A stretch of 64,000 nt of DNA from F23-D06 sp947165685. Its GTDB lineage: Bacteria; Bacteroidota; Bacteroidia; Bacteroidales; WCHB1-69. The notes under the pieces are model-generated. The model had not been told where the DNA came from, made no database searches, and was given only the letters and a program-made list of their open reading frames with translations. Each line of letters begins with the position of its first letter. Positions within the stretch are counted from its first letter, which is position 1. The position numbers and the translations under genes are program-made. Location of the stretch: positions 14,443 through 78,442 of the forward strand of contig CAMVBK010000009.1 of NCBI GenBank assembly GCA_947165685.1, given 5' to 3'. Of the stretch, positions 56,115-63,848 are shown in pieces.

Positions 56115-57809
56115 CTACCTCCTTCCCACCAGCACCCCCGACACGTTCCAGGCACTGAAGTAGGAGCCTTCGCGCTGGCCCTGCGGGATGGCGACGGTGA
56201 TCGTGTGCTTGCCCGGGGTAAGGCCCGTGAGGTCGAAATAGACCGGCTGCGTGGCGGTGCCGGGACACCAGCCCGAACGCGAGTAGTCCGATGAGGAGAG
56301 CCCGTTCCAGAAATTGCCCGACGCGGGGTTAAAGACCCGGAAAGTGCCGCAGTCGCTGCGCCACGGCGTGTGGCGGAAGCGCGGCTCCCCGTCGATGAGG
56401 ATCACGTTCTCCTTCGGCACGAACTCGTCGCCCGTGTCCCAGCCGCCGTGCCCTGTGCTGATGTAGCGCAGCCGCAGCGACGTGAGCCCCTCCGGCACCG
56501 TGAACGTCACCGTCAGGCTGTCGCTGCCGAAAAGCGTCCCGTAGTTCTGCCCCGACATCTCCATCACGTTGCAGGTGTTGAAGAGCGGCAGCGTCCAGCA
56601 GTGCTCGTCGGCGTTGCCCGACCATTCGAAGCTCTCGGGGTAGGCCTTCAGGTCGAGGGTGACCTTGTGCCCACCGGCGTCGTAGTTGCCGATGAACGCC
56701 CCGATATAGACATCGCCCTGCAGATACTGCCGCAAGTCGCTGACATCCTGCTTGTAGTAGGCGGCGTCCTCCCACTCTTTGTCATTGAGGGAGCGGTACT
56801 GGTTGAAATGGTGTACGCCGAACGGGGTGAAGAAGCGGACGAGCTCCACCAAAGGCGTGTAGTCCTTCTCCAACCGGATGCCCTGGTATTGCGCACCATT
56901 TTTGTCGGTGAAGACAGGCAAAACATCTACGCTGTCAATCAGCGCGTTGAGGAAATTAACCTTCTGCGAGGCGGGGATCACGAAGATGGAGCCCGTGCGG
57001 TCGTAAGCGTCGCCGTTGGACTGCTCAGTCAGCTCCGCGAAAATCTGATAATGAGGCGGTAACTGTTTGAGGTTGAGTCGTTTCAGAATGATGGTGCCGT
57101 TGGAGTAGGGGAGAACGGTGTCGAAAGGGACGACGCGGGATTTCTCCAATTTCGGGTTGAAGCAGATCTGCGCGTCGTGGAAGACGGGGATGGTGATGAC
57201 GAGCTTTTCCTTTTCGAGGTTGCCGAGGGCGCGGCGGTCGGTGTATTGCCCGAGGTCTTCGGGGATGATGGGCTCGATGTCCTTGTATTTCTCCACGGAA
57301 GCCAGCCTTGTGGTGGTGTTGCCGTTGCGGACAATCTGCACGACAACGCCGGGGAGGTTGCCGAACGAGGCGGAAGGCGTACCGCGATGGTTCTTCAGAT
57401 CCTCCGTGACCCAGATCTCCATTTTGTTGGAAAAGAGGCTGGTGGTGTATTTCTTGCAGTTATAGCCGTGGAGTTTCTCGGTTTTCTCCAGCGTGTATTC
57501 GTTGCCGTTGTTGAGGCTGTAGCCCGTGAAATATTTCTCATCCTTCGAATAATGAAGCTGATAGAAAACCGTGTCGCGCTTGTAGTCGATGTAGGTGAAA
57601 TGCTTCGCGACGCCGGGGATGGGGTTGGCCTCCTCCGGGTCGAAGGAGCTGATTAGGGCGGCGTTCTGGTTCGGGGAGGTCGCCACGAGGGTGCGCGACG
57701 TGTCGGAACTGCCGTCGGAGAAAGTCTCATAAATCAGCCAGCGCTGGGCATTGGCGGCGAAGACGGCCATCATGGCGACGGCGAAAAGGGTTAGTGCTCT
57801 TTTTGTCAT
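56115..57809 (-). CDS. GLPGLI domain fused to PNGase F (peptide-N-glycosidase F)-like deglycosylase
   Basis: 564 residues with a signal peptide (1-21, ending ANAQ). Residues ~22-180 resemble the GLPGLI family, including LHGYNCKKYTT and FGNLPGVVVQI at 149-159. Residues ~215-564 match PNGase F. The first jelly roll has GDAYDRTGS (Asp270, like the catalytic D60). KEWEDA (~344-349) may hold the E118 equivalent. The second has STGHGGWDTGDEFVPKENVI (Glu462, like E206), TPWRSDCGTF and a Trp-Cys-Pro motif. PNGase F cleaves the GlcNAc-Asn bond of N-glycoproteins. It heads a four-gene operon from a good promoter. The GLPGLI-PNGase F fusion is unusual as far as I know. Confidence 0.92.
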   Translation of the reverse strand: MTKRALTLFAVAMMAVFAANAQRWLIYETFSDGSSDTSRTLVATSPNQNAALISSFDPEEANPIPGVAKHFTYIDYKRDTVFYQLHYSKDEKYFTGYSLNNGNEYTLEKTEKLHGYNCKKYTTSLFSNKMEIWVTEDLKNHRGTPSASFGNLPGVVVQIVRNGNTTTRLASVEKYKDIEPIIPEDLGQYTDRRALGNLEKEKLVITIPVFHDAQICFNPKLEKSRVVPFDTVLPYSNGTIILKRLNLKQLPPHYQIFAELTEQSNGDAYDRTGSIFVIPASQKVNFLNALIDSVDVLPVFTDKNGAQYQGIRLEKDYTPLVELVRFFTPFGVHHFNQYRSLNDKEWEDAAYYKQDVSDLRQYLQGDVYIGAFIGNYDAGGHKVTLDLKAYPESFEWSGNADEHCWTLPLFNTCNVMEMSGQNYGTLFGSDSLTVTFTVPEGLTSLRLRYISTGHGGWDTGDEFVPKENVILIDGEPRFRHTPWRSDCGTFRVFNPASGNFWNGLSSSDYSRSGWCPGTATQPVYFDLTGLTPGKHTITVAIPQGQREGSYFSAWNVSGVLVGRR

Positions 57810-57837
57810 AATTTTGAAGGCTTGAAAAATACGGCGC

Positions 57838-57868
57838 GAAGATACGATTTTTTTTTGTCGGAATCAAA
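57838..57868 (-). promoter_or_regulatory. Promoter of the PNGase F/CHASE2/caspase operon
   Basis: On the minus strand TTTG (57865-57868), a 20-nt spacer and TATCTTCG (57838-57845, one mismatch to TAnnTTTG), ~28 nt before the ATG at 57809. Confidence 0.75.
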
Positions 57869-57901
57869 GCGCGTCAGATTGATGTTGAATCGGGATTAAA
57901 G

Positions 57902-57932
57902 TTTGCTCGTATAACAAAAAAGTGTATTTTTG
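57902..57932 (+). promoter_or_regulatory. Promoter of the cysteine desulfurase gene
   Basis: TTTG (57902-57905), a 19-nt spacer and TATTTTTG (57925-57932): a full consensus match, back to back with the PNGase F operon promoter. Confidence 0.85.
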
Positions 57933-57959
57933 CCGCTTTGAAATTCCAAATTGAAAGAT

Positions 57960-59114
57960 ATGATATACTTAGACAATTCCGCAACATCTTTCCCGAAACC
58001 TAATGAGGTTTACGAATTCATGGATCATTTCTATCGTGTGCACGGCGTGAGCCCCGGACGCGCGGGCTACGATGCCGGCATCGAGACCGGCGAGGTGCTC
58101 ACTGAAACCCGCCGTATGCTCACCAAGCTCTTCAACGGCGGCACCGACGAGAAACGTCTGACGTTCAGCTATAACGCCACCGACTCTTTGAACATCCTGA
58201 TCCAAGGCTTGGCTCAAAAGGGCAGCCATGTGATTACCACAATGCTGGAGCACAACTCCGTCCTTCGTCCGCTTTATCATCTTGAGAAAGAGGGGATTAT
58301 AGAAGTCACCTACCTCCCGTTCGATGCGGCTGGCTACGTGCATCCCGAGCAGTTTGAGGAGGCCATCCGTCCCAACACGAAGATGGTGGTCTGCACGCAG
58401 TGCTCCAACGTCATCGGCACGGTGCAGCCCATCAAGGAAATCGGTGCGGTTTGCAAGAAACACGGTCTCACCTTCGTGGTCGATGGCAGCCAGGGCGCCG
58501 GCGCGGTGAAGATGGACATGATTGACTACAATGTTGACGCGTACGCCTTCACGGGCCACAAGTGCCTGATGGGACCCACCGGCATCGGCGGCAGCTACGT
58601 GCGCGAAGGCGTGGAGGTGCGCCACACCCGCTTCGGCGGCACCGGCGTGAAGTCGGCCGTGCGCGACCACCTCGACGAATATCCCTACCGTTTGGAAGCT
58701 GGTACTATCAACATGTTGGGCATCAGCGGTTTGCACGCAGGTGTAAAGTGGATTACCGAGAAGGGCATCGAAAACATCCATGCCCAGGAAATGGCCCTGT
58801 GGAAACGCCTCCGCGACGGCATCAAGGATGTGCCCGGCGTGATTATCTACTGCGCCACCTCCACGGAGAACCAGAACCCCGTGCTCTCCATCAACATCAA
58901 GGGATTCGAGGCCATGGACGTGGGCACCATGCTCGACGTTGACTACGACATCGCTTGCCGCACCGGCCTGCAGTGCGCCCCGCTGGTGCACGAAGGCCTT
59001 GGCACGATGAAAATCGACGGCACCGTCCGCCTCAGCATCGGCGCTTTCAACACGGAAGCCGACATCGACGCCTGCATCAACGCCGTCAAGGAGATTGCCG
59101 CGCTGAAGAATTAA
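57960..59114 (+). CDS. Cysteine desulfurase-family PLP enzyme (aminotransferase class V)
   Basis: 384 residues. MIYLDNSATSFPKPNEVYEFM opens the fold. The PLP Lys is in AYAFTGHKCLMGPTGIGG, and the active-site Cys loop CRTGLQCAPLVHEGLGT (Cys) is near the C-terminus. The form matches the group annotated as cysteine desulfurase family protein, close to NifS/SufS but not the suf-operon enzyme. It would release sulfur or selenium from cysteine or selenocysteine. The ATG at 57960 is preferred over a TTG at 57951. prmC follows by 54 bp. Confidence 0.92.
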   Translation: MIYLDNSATSFPKPNEVYEFMDHFYRVHGVSPGRAGYDAGIETGEVLTETRRMLTKLFNGGTDEKRLTFSYNATDSLNILIQGLAQKGSHVITTMLEHNSVLRPLYHLEKEGIIEVTYLPFDAAGYVHPEQFEEAIRPNTKMVVCTQCSNVIGTVQPIKEIGAVCKKHGLTFVVDGSQGAGAVKMDMIDYNVDAYAFTGHKCLMGPTGIGGSYVREGVEVRHTRFGGTGVKSAVRDHLDEYPYRLEAGTINMLGISGLHAGVKWITEKGIENIHAQEMALWKRLRDGIKDVPGVIIYCATSTENQNPVLSINIKGFEAMDVGTMLDVDYDIACRTGLQCAPLVHEGLGTMKIDGTVRLSIGAFNTEADIDACINAVKEIAALKN

Positions 59115-59168
59115 CAGTGCGTTACCGTCATAAAAACTTGGGCAGGGAAAAGAGAAAGCTTGTAGTAC

Positions 59169-60020
59169 GTGACGATTAAAGACTTACAAACCGAATTGTC
59201 CTGCCGATTGCAGCCGCTTTACGATCCACGTGAGGCGGCTGCAATTGCTTCTTTATATGTGCAGGCGCGTTTAGGACTGGAACGGTATGAGCTGGTGTTG
59301 CGCAGAACCGAGCCCGTGCCCGAACGGCTCCTCCCTGTCTTTCGTTCCGACATGGAACGGATGGCGGAAGGCTGCCCGGTGCAATATGTCCTCGGCGGGA
59401 CGGAGTTCTACGGACTTCCGTTCGAGGTCTCCCCGGCGGTGCTCATCCCGCGCCCGGAGACCGAGGAACTGGTGCAGATGGTGACGGAAAAGTGCAAGGG
59501 CAGGGGAGTGTCGCTCTGGGACGTGGGCACGGGCAGCGGCTGCATCGCCGTGTCGCTGGCCAAGATGCTGCCCGATGCGGCGGTCTTTGCCACCGACATC
59601 TCCGAAGAGGCCTTGGAAGTCGCCCGGAGGAACGCGGAACGTAACGGCGCCACGGTGGACTTCGCGTGCCACGACATGCGCGACATCGCCCATCTCCCCT
59701 TCGGAAACACCCGTTTCGACGTGCTGGTGAGCAACCCGCCCTATATCCCTGTCTCCGACCGCCCGTCGATGCACCGCAATGTGACGGGCTACGAGCCCGC
59801 AACCGCCCTCTTCGTTCCCAACGATGACAAACTCTGGTGCTATGCCGCCATTGCCCGCATCGGGCAGCGGGTGCTGAAACCCGGCGGGATGCTTTTCGTG
59901 GAAACCTACCACGACTTCCACACCGAATTGGTCGAAATGTTCCGCAAATCGGGCTTCTCAGACGTTCACAGCCTCCACGACCTCAACGGCCGCCCGCGCT
60001 TTGTCACAGCGGTAGTTTAG
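59169..60020 (+). CDS. prmC: Peptide chain release factor N5-glutamine methyltransferase
   Basis: 283 residues from a GTG start. The N-terminal helical domain carries PVQYVLGGTEFYGLPFEVSP and the conserved LIPRPETEELVQ. The SAM-binding motif is DVGTGSGCIAVSLAK and the catalytic motif is SNPPYIP. It methylates the GGQ glutamine of RF1/RF2. No prfA is adjacent. The stop codon sits at the edge of a repeat array shared with the convergent trxB gene. Confidence 0.96.
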   Translation: MTIKDLQTELSCRLQPLYDPREAAAIASLYVQARLGLERYELVLRRTEPVPERLLPVFRSDMERMAEGCPVQYVLGGTEFYGLPFEVSPAVLIPRPETEELVQMVTEKCKGRGVSLWDVGTGSGCIAVSLAKMLPDAAVFATDISEEALEVARRNAERNGATVDFACHDMRDIAHLPFGNTRFDVLVSNPPYIPVSDRPSMHRNVTGYEPATALFVPNDDKLWCYAAIARIGQRVLKPGGMLFVETYHDFHTELVEMFRKSGFSDVHSLHDLNGRPRFVTAVV

Positions 60021-60089
60021 CTTTTGGCTTTTGGCTTTTGGCTTTTGGCGCTAAACTTCCTAAACTTCCTAAACCTCCTAAACTTCCAT
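60018..60089. repeat. Paired arrays between convergent prmC and trxB
   Basis: From the prmC side four CTTTTGG heptamers begin at the TAG stop. From the trxB side four 9-nt units (GAAGTTTAG/GAGGTTTAG, minus strand) begin with the last two codons and stop codon of trxB itself. The two arrays meet near 60052. Confidence 0.85.
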
Positions 60090-61019
60090 CAAGAACCGCG
60101 ACGCCTCAATGCCGGCCATGCTACCGGTGCCGGCGGCGATGACGGCCTGGCGGAAGACGGGATCCTGCACGTCGCCCGCGGCGAACACGCCCTCAATGTT
60201 GGTCTTCGTGCTGTCGGGCTTCGTGACGATGTAGCCTTGCTCGTTCATATCCAATTGTCCCACAAAGAGCTCGGTGGTCGGCACCACGCCGATGGCCTCA
60301 AACACGCCATCGACCTCCAGGGTGCGCTCCTCGCCGCTCTGCGCGTGCTTCACCTTCAGTCCCGTCACCTTCTTGATGAACCCCTTCTGCTCGCCGGTGA
60401 TTTCCACGGGCACGTGGCTCCACACCACCTCGATGTTCGGGGTGTTGAGCACACTCTTCTGCAGGGCCATGGTGCCCCGGAACTGGTCGCGGCGGTGCAC
60501 GATATAGACCTTCGTGCAGAGCTGCGACAGGTAAAGGGCATCCTCCAAGGCCGTGTCGCCGCCGCCGATCACCACGGTGGTCTTGCCGCGGAAGAAGTTG
60601 CCGTCGCAGGTGGCGCAGGTGGAGACGCCGAAGCCGCGGAACTCCTCCTCGCCGGGCAGGTGCAGCCAGCGCGCGCTCGCGCCCGTGGCCACAATCACGG
60701 TCTCGGCCACCACTTCCTCGCCGTCATCCAACAGGCAGTGGAACGGACGGCTGCTGAAATCGACCTTCGTCACGCTCTTGGGCTGCATCTCCACCCCTAA
60801 CTTCAACGCTTGTTCGCGCAGCTTGTCCATGATGACCGGGCCGCCCGCGCCGCCCGGGAACCCCGGGAAGTTCTCCACTTCGTTGGTGATGGTCAGTTGG
60901 CCGCCCTGCTGCATGCCCTCGATGAGGAGGGGTTTCAGGTCGGCACGCGCCGTATACACGCCAGCCATGTATCCCGCAGGACCCGAACCGATGATAAGGC
61001 ATTTCACGTTTCTTGACAT
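60078..61019 (-). CDS. trxB: Thioredoxin-disulfide reductase
   Basis: 313 residues. The FAD motif CLIIGSGPAGYMAGVYTARA, the redox-active CATCDGNFF, the NADPH-binding VVIGGGDTALEDALYL and the C-terminal GVFAAGDVQDPVFRQAVIAAGTG are all diagnostic. It reduces thioredoxin with NADPH. The C-terminal residues MEV and stop are the first unit of a 9-nt array. Confidence 0.97.
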   Translation of the reverse strand: MSRNVKCLIIGSGPAGYMAGVYTARADLKPLLIEGMQQGGQLTITNEVENFPGFPGGAGGPVIMDKLREQALKLGVEMQPKSVTKVDFSSRPFHCLLDDGEEVVAETVIVATGASARWLHLPGEEEFRGFGVSTCATCDGNFFRGKTTVVIGGGDTALEDALYLSQLCTKVYIVHRRDQFRGTMALQKSVLNTPNIEVVWSHVPVEITGEQKGFIKKVTGLKVKHAQSGEERTLEVDGVFEAIGVVPTTELFVGQLDMNEQGYIVTKPDSTKTNIEGVFAAGDVQDPVFRQAVIAAGTGSMAGIEASRFLMEV

Positions 61020-61073
61020 ATCTTTCTGTTTTTTAATGTTTTATGTAACTGTTTCAGACTTATTTTGTCAACG

Positions 61074-61081
61074 CGAAAATA
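61074..61081 (-). promoter_or_regulatory. Weak -7 element for trxB
   Basis: TATTTTCG on the minus strand (one mismatch to TAnnTTTG), ~54 nt before the trxB ATG. No -33 box at normal spacing. Confidence 0.45.
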
Positions 61082-61090
61082 CACTTTTTT

Positions 61091-61171
61091 GGGTTTCAAG
61101 TTTCAGGATTCAGAATTCAAGTTTTAACCACCTGAACTTGAAACTTGAAACTTGAACCTGAATCCTGAATC
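61091..61171 (-). repeat. Inverted heptamer arrays between the WG-repeat gene and trxB
   Basis: In the transcript direction about six units of the ATTCAGG/TTCAAGT type start right after the WG-gene stop. After a short loop, units of the CTTGAAT/CCTGAAA type run as their reverse complement. RNA from this stretch could fold into a long hairpin. Confidence 0.8.
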
Positions 61172-61173
61172 TA

Positions 61174-62226
61174 TTACTTAGAAACCGTGGACAGCACTCT
61201 TCCTTTCTGGTCAATGATCACGATGGAGGTCCAGTCCTGCAGCCGTGCCTTGAACAAGGTGGGAGTGAGGCTGGAGATATCGGTGTAGATAGGCGGGGTG
61301 ATGATGGTGCCTTTGCTGTCAATCAGGCCGGAGTAGGACCCGACACGATATTCGTAATAATCGTTGTTCTTCGCGCTCCCCACTTTGGGTTCCCCAGTCT
61401 GCGCATCGGTGTACTTCACGTCGTAGTAGATGTCATAGATATCGTCAATGATCCCCTCTTGCAGAACATTCCCTTCGAAGTCAACCTGTTTCTTGAAATC
61501 CCCGTCATTATAGACAATGGCATAGTCTTTGGCCAGTTCGATATGGTCGTAACGCGGCTTGATGGCCCAACGTCCCTTTTTGTCGATAACACCGATCCGG
61601 TTCGACGAATCCGCCACCACGCAGTACCCGTTGTGGAAAACGAAGTCGGAGAGCGGATTGCCACGATAAGAGTATCTGAAGTTAATGGCGACTTCACCGT
61701 TCGTGTTCACGAAACCGATGTAACCGTCCTTCTCCACGGCGGCCAGGCCTTCCGAGAATATCCACGCCCGCGTGTAGGTGTTGGGCTCCACGATAATCCT
61801 GTTCGTCACGATGTTGCAGTATCCCCGTTTCCCGTTCTTCGCGAACAGGACAATCGGATCCTCATCGCTTTCTCCGCAGTAGTGACACCAGTCGATGTCC
61901 TTGACGATGACCTCCCGGCTGTCCGGGTTGACGATGTTGCTGACACCGCTTGAGTAGGAGACATAGCCGTACGAGGGCTCGTCCCCGTATTCATAGCCGT
62001 ATTCGCAGTCATCCTCCTGGTGGCGCGACTTGAAGAAGTGCCACGCCGAAATGCCCACCACTGCGGCGACCATCAAAAAGATGATGACCCGTCCCAGATG
62101 GTTTTTCTTCTGCGGTTGTTGTTCGGCATTCGTTGCCGACACGCCGTCCTTTTGAGTTTCCTGCCGTTGCGGTTCCGCTGCGTTGGTCTCATTGATTTGT
62201 TTTTTGATTTCCTCTGTCTTTTCCAT
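61174..62226 (-). CDS. WG-repeat protein with an N-terminal membrane anchor
   Basis: 350 residues. A charged ~45-residue N-terminus (cytoplasmic) is followed by one membrane span (~46-64, VIIFLMVAAVVGISAWHFF). The outer part has WG-type (KWG-like) repeats, for example KNGKRGYCNIVTNRIIVEP, KDGYIGFVNTNGEVAINFRY, IGVIDKKGRWAIKPRYDHI and YSGLIDSKGTIITPPIY. Such beta-propeller-like repeats mediate binding; the function is unknown. The start at 62226 is chosen because the upstream frame crosses the promoter. Confidence 0.88.
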   Translation of the reverse strand: MEKTEEIKKQINETNAAEPQRQETQKDGVSATNAEQQPQKKNHLGRVIIFLMVAAVVGISAWHFFKSRHQEDDCEYGYEYGDEPSYGYVSYSSGVSNIVNPDSREVIVKDIDWCHYCGESDEDPIVLFAKNGKRGYCNIVTNRIIVEPNTYTRAWIFSEGLAAVEKDGYIGFVNTNGEVAINFRYSYRGNPLSDFVFHNGYCVVADSSNRIGVIDKKGRWAIKPRYDHIELAKDYAIVYNDGDFKKQVDFEGNVLQEGIIDDIYDIYYDVKYTDAQTGEPKVGSAKNNDYYEYRVGSYSGLIDSKGTIITPPIYTDISSLTPTLFKARLQDWTSIVIIDQKGRVLSTVSK

Positions 62227-62288
62227 AGTGGTAATGATTTGAACTGTTTGTTTTGAAAAAAAAGGCTCTTTCCCAATGAAAGCGGCGG

Positions 62289-62296
62289 CAAAAATA
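62289..62296 (-). promoter_or_regulatory. -7 element of the WG-repeat gene
   Basis: TATTTTTG on the minus strand, ~63 nt before the ATG at 62226; -33 box unclear. Confidence 0.6.
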
Positions 62297-62490
62297 TATA
62301 TTGCCAAAACACCGAGTTATGGTCCAACAGGGGAAATGTACGAGATGCGGGGGGTACTGTATGAAATGGCTTGACGAGGTGCAAATCCGCGGATGTCGCC
62401 AAAAAAAGAATTATCCAACGACTTTCTCTCCTGGCAATCTGTAGTCTGGGAATCCTATAACCACGCGACCTACTAACCCAATAAAAATTG
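62297..62490. other. Intergenic region between divergent WG-repeat and pgi genes
   Basis: The gap between the two start codons is 314 bp, flanked by the two promoters. I see no RNA gene, repeat array or coding sequence in the middle ~190 bp. Confidence 0.5.
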
Positions 62491-62498
62491 TATCTTTG
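62491..62498 (+). promoter_or_regulatory. -7 element of pgi
   Basis: TATCTTTG, ~42 nt before the ATG at 62541; no clear -33 box. Confidence 0.65.
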
Positions 62499-62540
62499 CC
62501 GTCTCAAAACAGAGTCAGAAAAAACATAAAATCAATCATT

Positions 62541-63845
62541 ATGAATATCCGGTTTTCCAATCAAGACGCATTGTTTTTTGTAGAAAAACAAATTGCCAAT
62601 CCCCGCAAGGCCGACGCACAGGCCGCGCTCCAGACCACGCTGAACCGCACCGGCCGAGGCAGTGATTTCCTCGGCTGGGTCACGCTTCCCAACGGCGTGA
62701 CGGAAGCCGACATTGCCCGCATCGAGGAATGCGCCACCCGCCTGGCGGCCAAGTCGGAGGTCGCGGTGGTGGTCGGCATCGGCGGCTCCTACCTCGGCGC
62801 CCGCGCCGTCATCGAGGCCCTGCAGCACTCCTTCGCCCCCTACGTGGACACAAAGCACCCGCACATCCTCTACGCCGGCAACAACATCAGCGAAGACTAT
62901 CTCCACGACCTGCTGGATGTCCTCGACCGCAAGGACTACTCCGTGGTGGTGATTTCCAAGTCGGGCACGACCACCGAGCCGGCTCTCGCTTTCCGCATCC
63001 TCAAGGAGCACTGCGAGAAAAAGTACGGGATCGAGGACGCCCGCCAGCGCATCGTGGCCGTCACCGACAAGGCCCGCGGCGCCCTGAAGACCCTCGCCGA
63101 CAAGGAAGGCTATCCCACCTTCGTGATTCCCGATGATGTGGGCGGCCGCTATTCCGTGCTCACCCCCGTGGGGCTGCTACCCATCGCCATGGCCGGCTTC
63201 AACATCCGCCAGCTGCTGCAAGGCGCGAAGGACATGCAGGCATTCGTGGCCGAGCACCCGACCTACGACGAGAACCCCGTCCTGCAATACGCGTTGATTC
63301 GCAACTTGCTGTATGAAAATGGGTTGAAAGTCGAGTTGGTGGCCTCTTTCGAGCCACAACTCTTCTACTTCATCGAATGGTTCAAGCAACTTTTCGGCGA
63401 GAGCGAAGGCAAGGAACACAAAGGCATCTTCCCCGCCGGCGCCATCTTCTCCACCGACCTGCACTCCCTCGGCCAGTACATCCAGGAGGGCACACGCCAG
63501 ATGTTCGAGACTATGCTCGCCGTGGAGAAGTCCCACCATCACGTGAACATCCCCGAGGATGCCGAAAACCTCGATAACCTCAACTACCTGCAGCACCGCA
63601 CTATCCACGAAATCAACCAGATAGCTCGCAAAGGCACGCTGCTTGCCCATGTCGATGGCCAGGTCCCGAACCTCTGCGTCACCATCCCCGAAATCAACGA
63701 ATACCACCTCGGTGAACTGATTTACTTCTTCGAAATGAGCTGTGCCGTAAGCGGTTACATGCTCGGCGTGAACCCGTTCGACCAACCCGGCGTGGAAGCG
63801 TACAAGAAAAATATGTTCCGTCTGTTGGGAAAACCCGGCGTGTAA
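62541..63845 (+). CDS. pgi: Glucose-6-phosphate isomerase
   Basis: 434 residues, the short bacterial form. The SIS-type core has VVVGIGGSYLGARAVIEAL, VVISKSGTTTEPALAFR, the Glu-containing FGESEGKEHKGIFPAGAIFS and the C-terminal NPFDQPGVEAYKKNMFRLLG, which holds the catalytic Lys. It interconverts glucose-6-phosphate and fructose-6-phosphate, the latter being the substrate of GlmS (6182-8032). The start at 62541 follows from the promoter and from family alignment. The stop is followed by a heptamer array that runs to the window end. Confidence 0.97.
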   Translation: MNIRFSNQDALFFVEKQIANPRKADAQAALQTTLNRTGRGSDFLGWVTLPNGVTEADIARIEECATRLAAKSEVAVVVGIGGSYLGARAVIEALQHSFAPYVDTKHPHILYAGNNISEDYLHDLLDVLDRKDYSVVVISKSGTTTEPALAFRILKEHCEKKYGIEDARQRIVAVTDKARGALKTLADKEGYPTFVIPDDVGGRYSVLTPVGLLPIAMAGFNIRQLLQGAKDMQAFVAEHPTYDENPVLQYALIRNLLYENGLKVELVASFEPQLFYFIEWFKQLFGESEGKEHKGIFPAGAIFSTDLHSLGQYIQEGTRQMFETMLAVEKSHHHVNIPEDAENLDNLNYLQHRTIHEINQIARKGTLLAHVDGQVPNLCVTIPEINEYHLGELIYFFEMSCAVSGYMLGVNPFDQPGVEAYKKNMFRLLGKPGV

Positions 63846-63848
63846 TTG

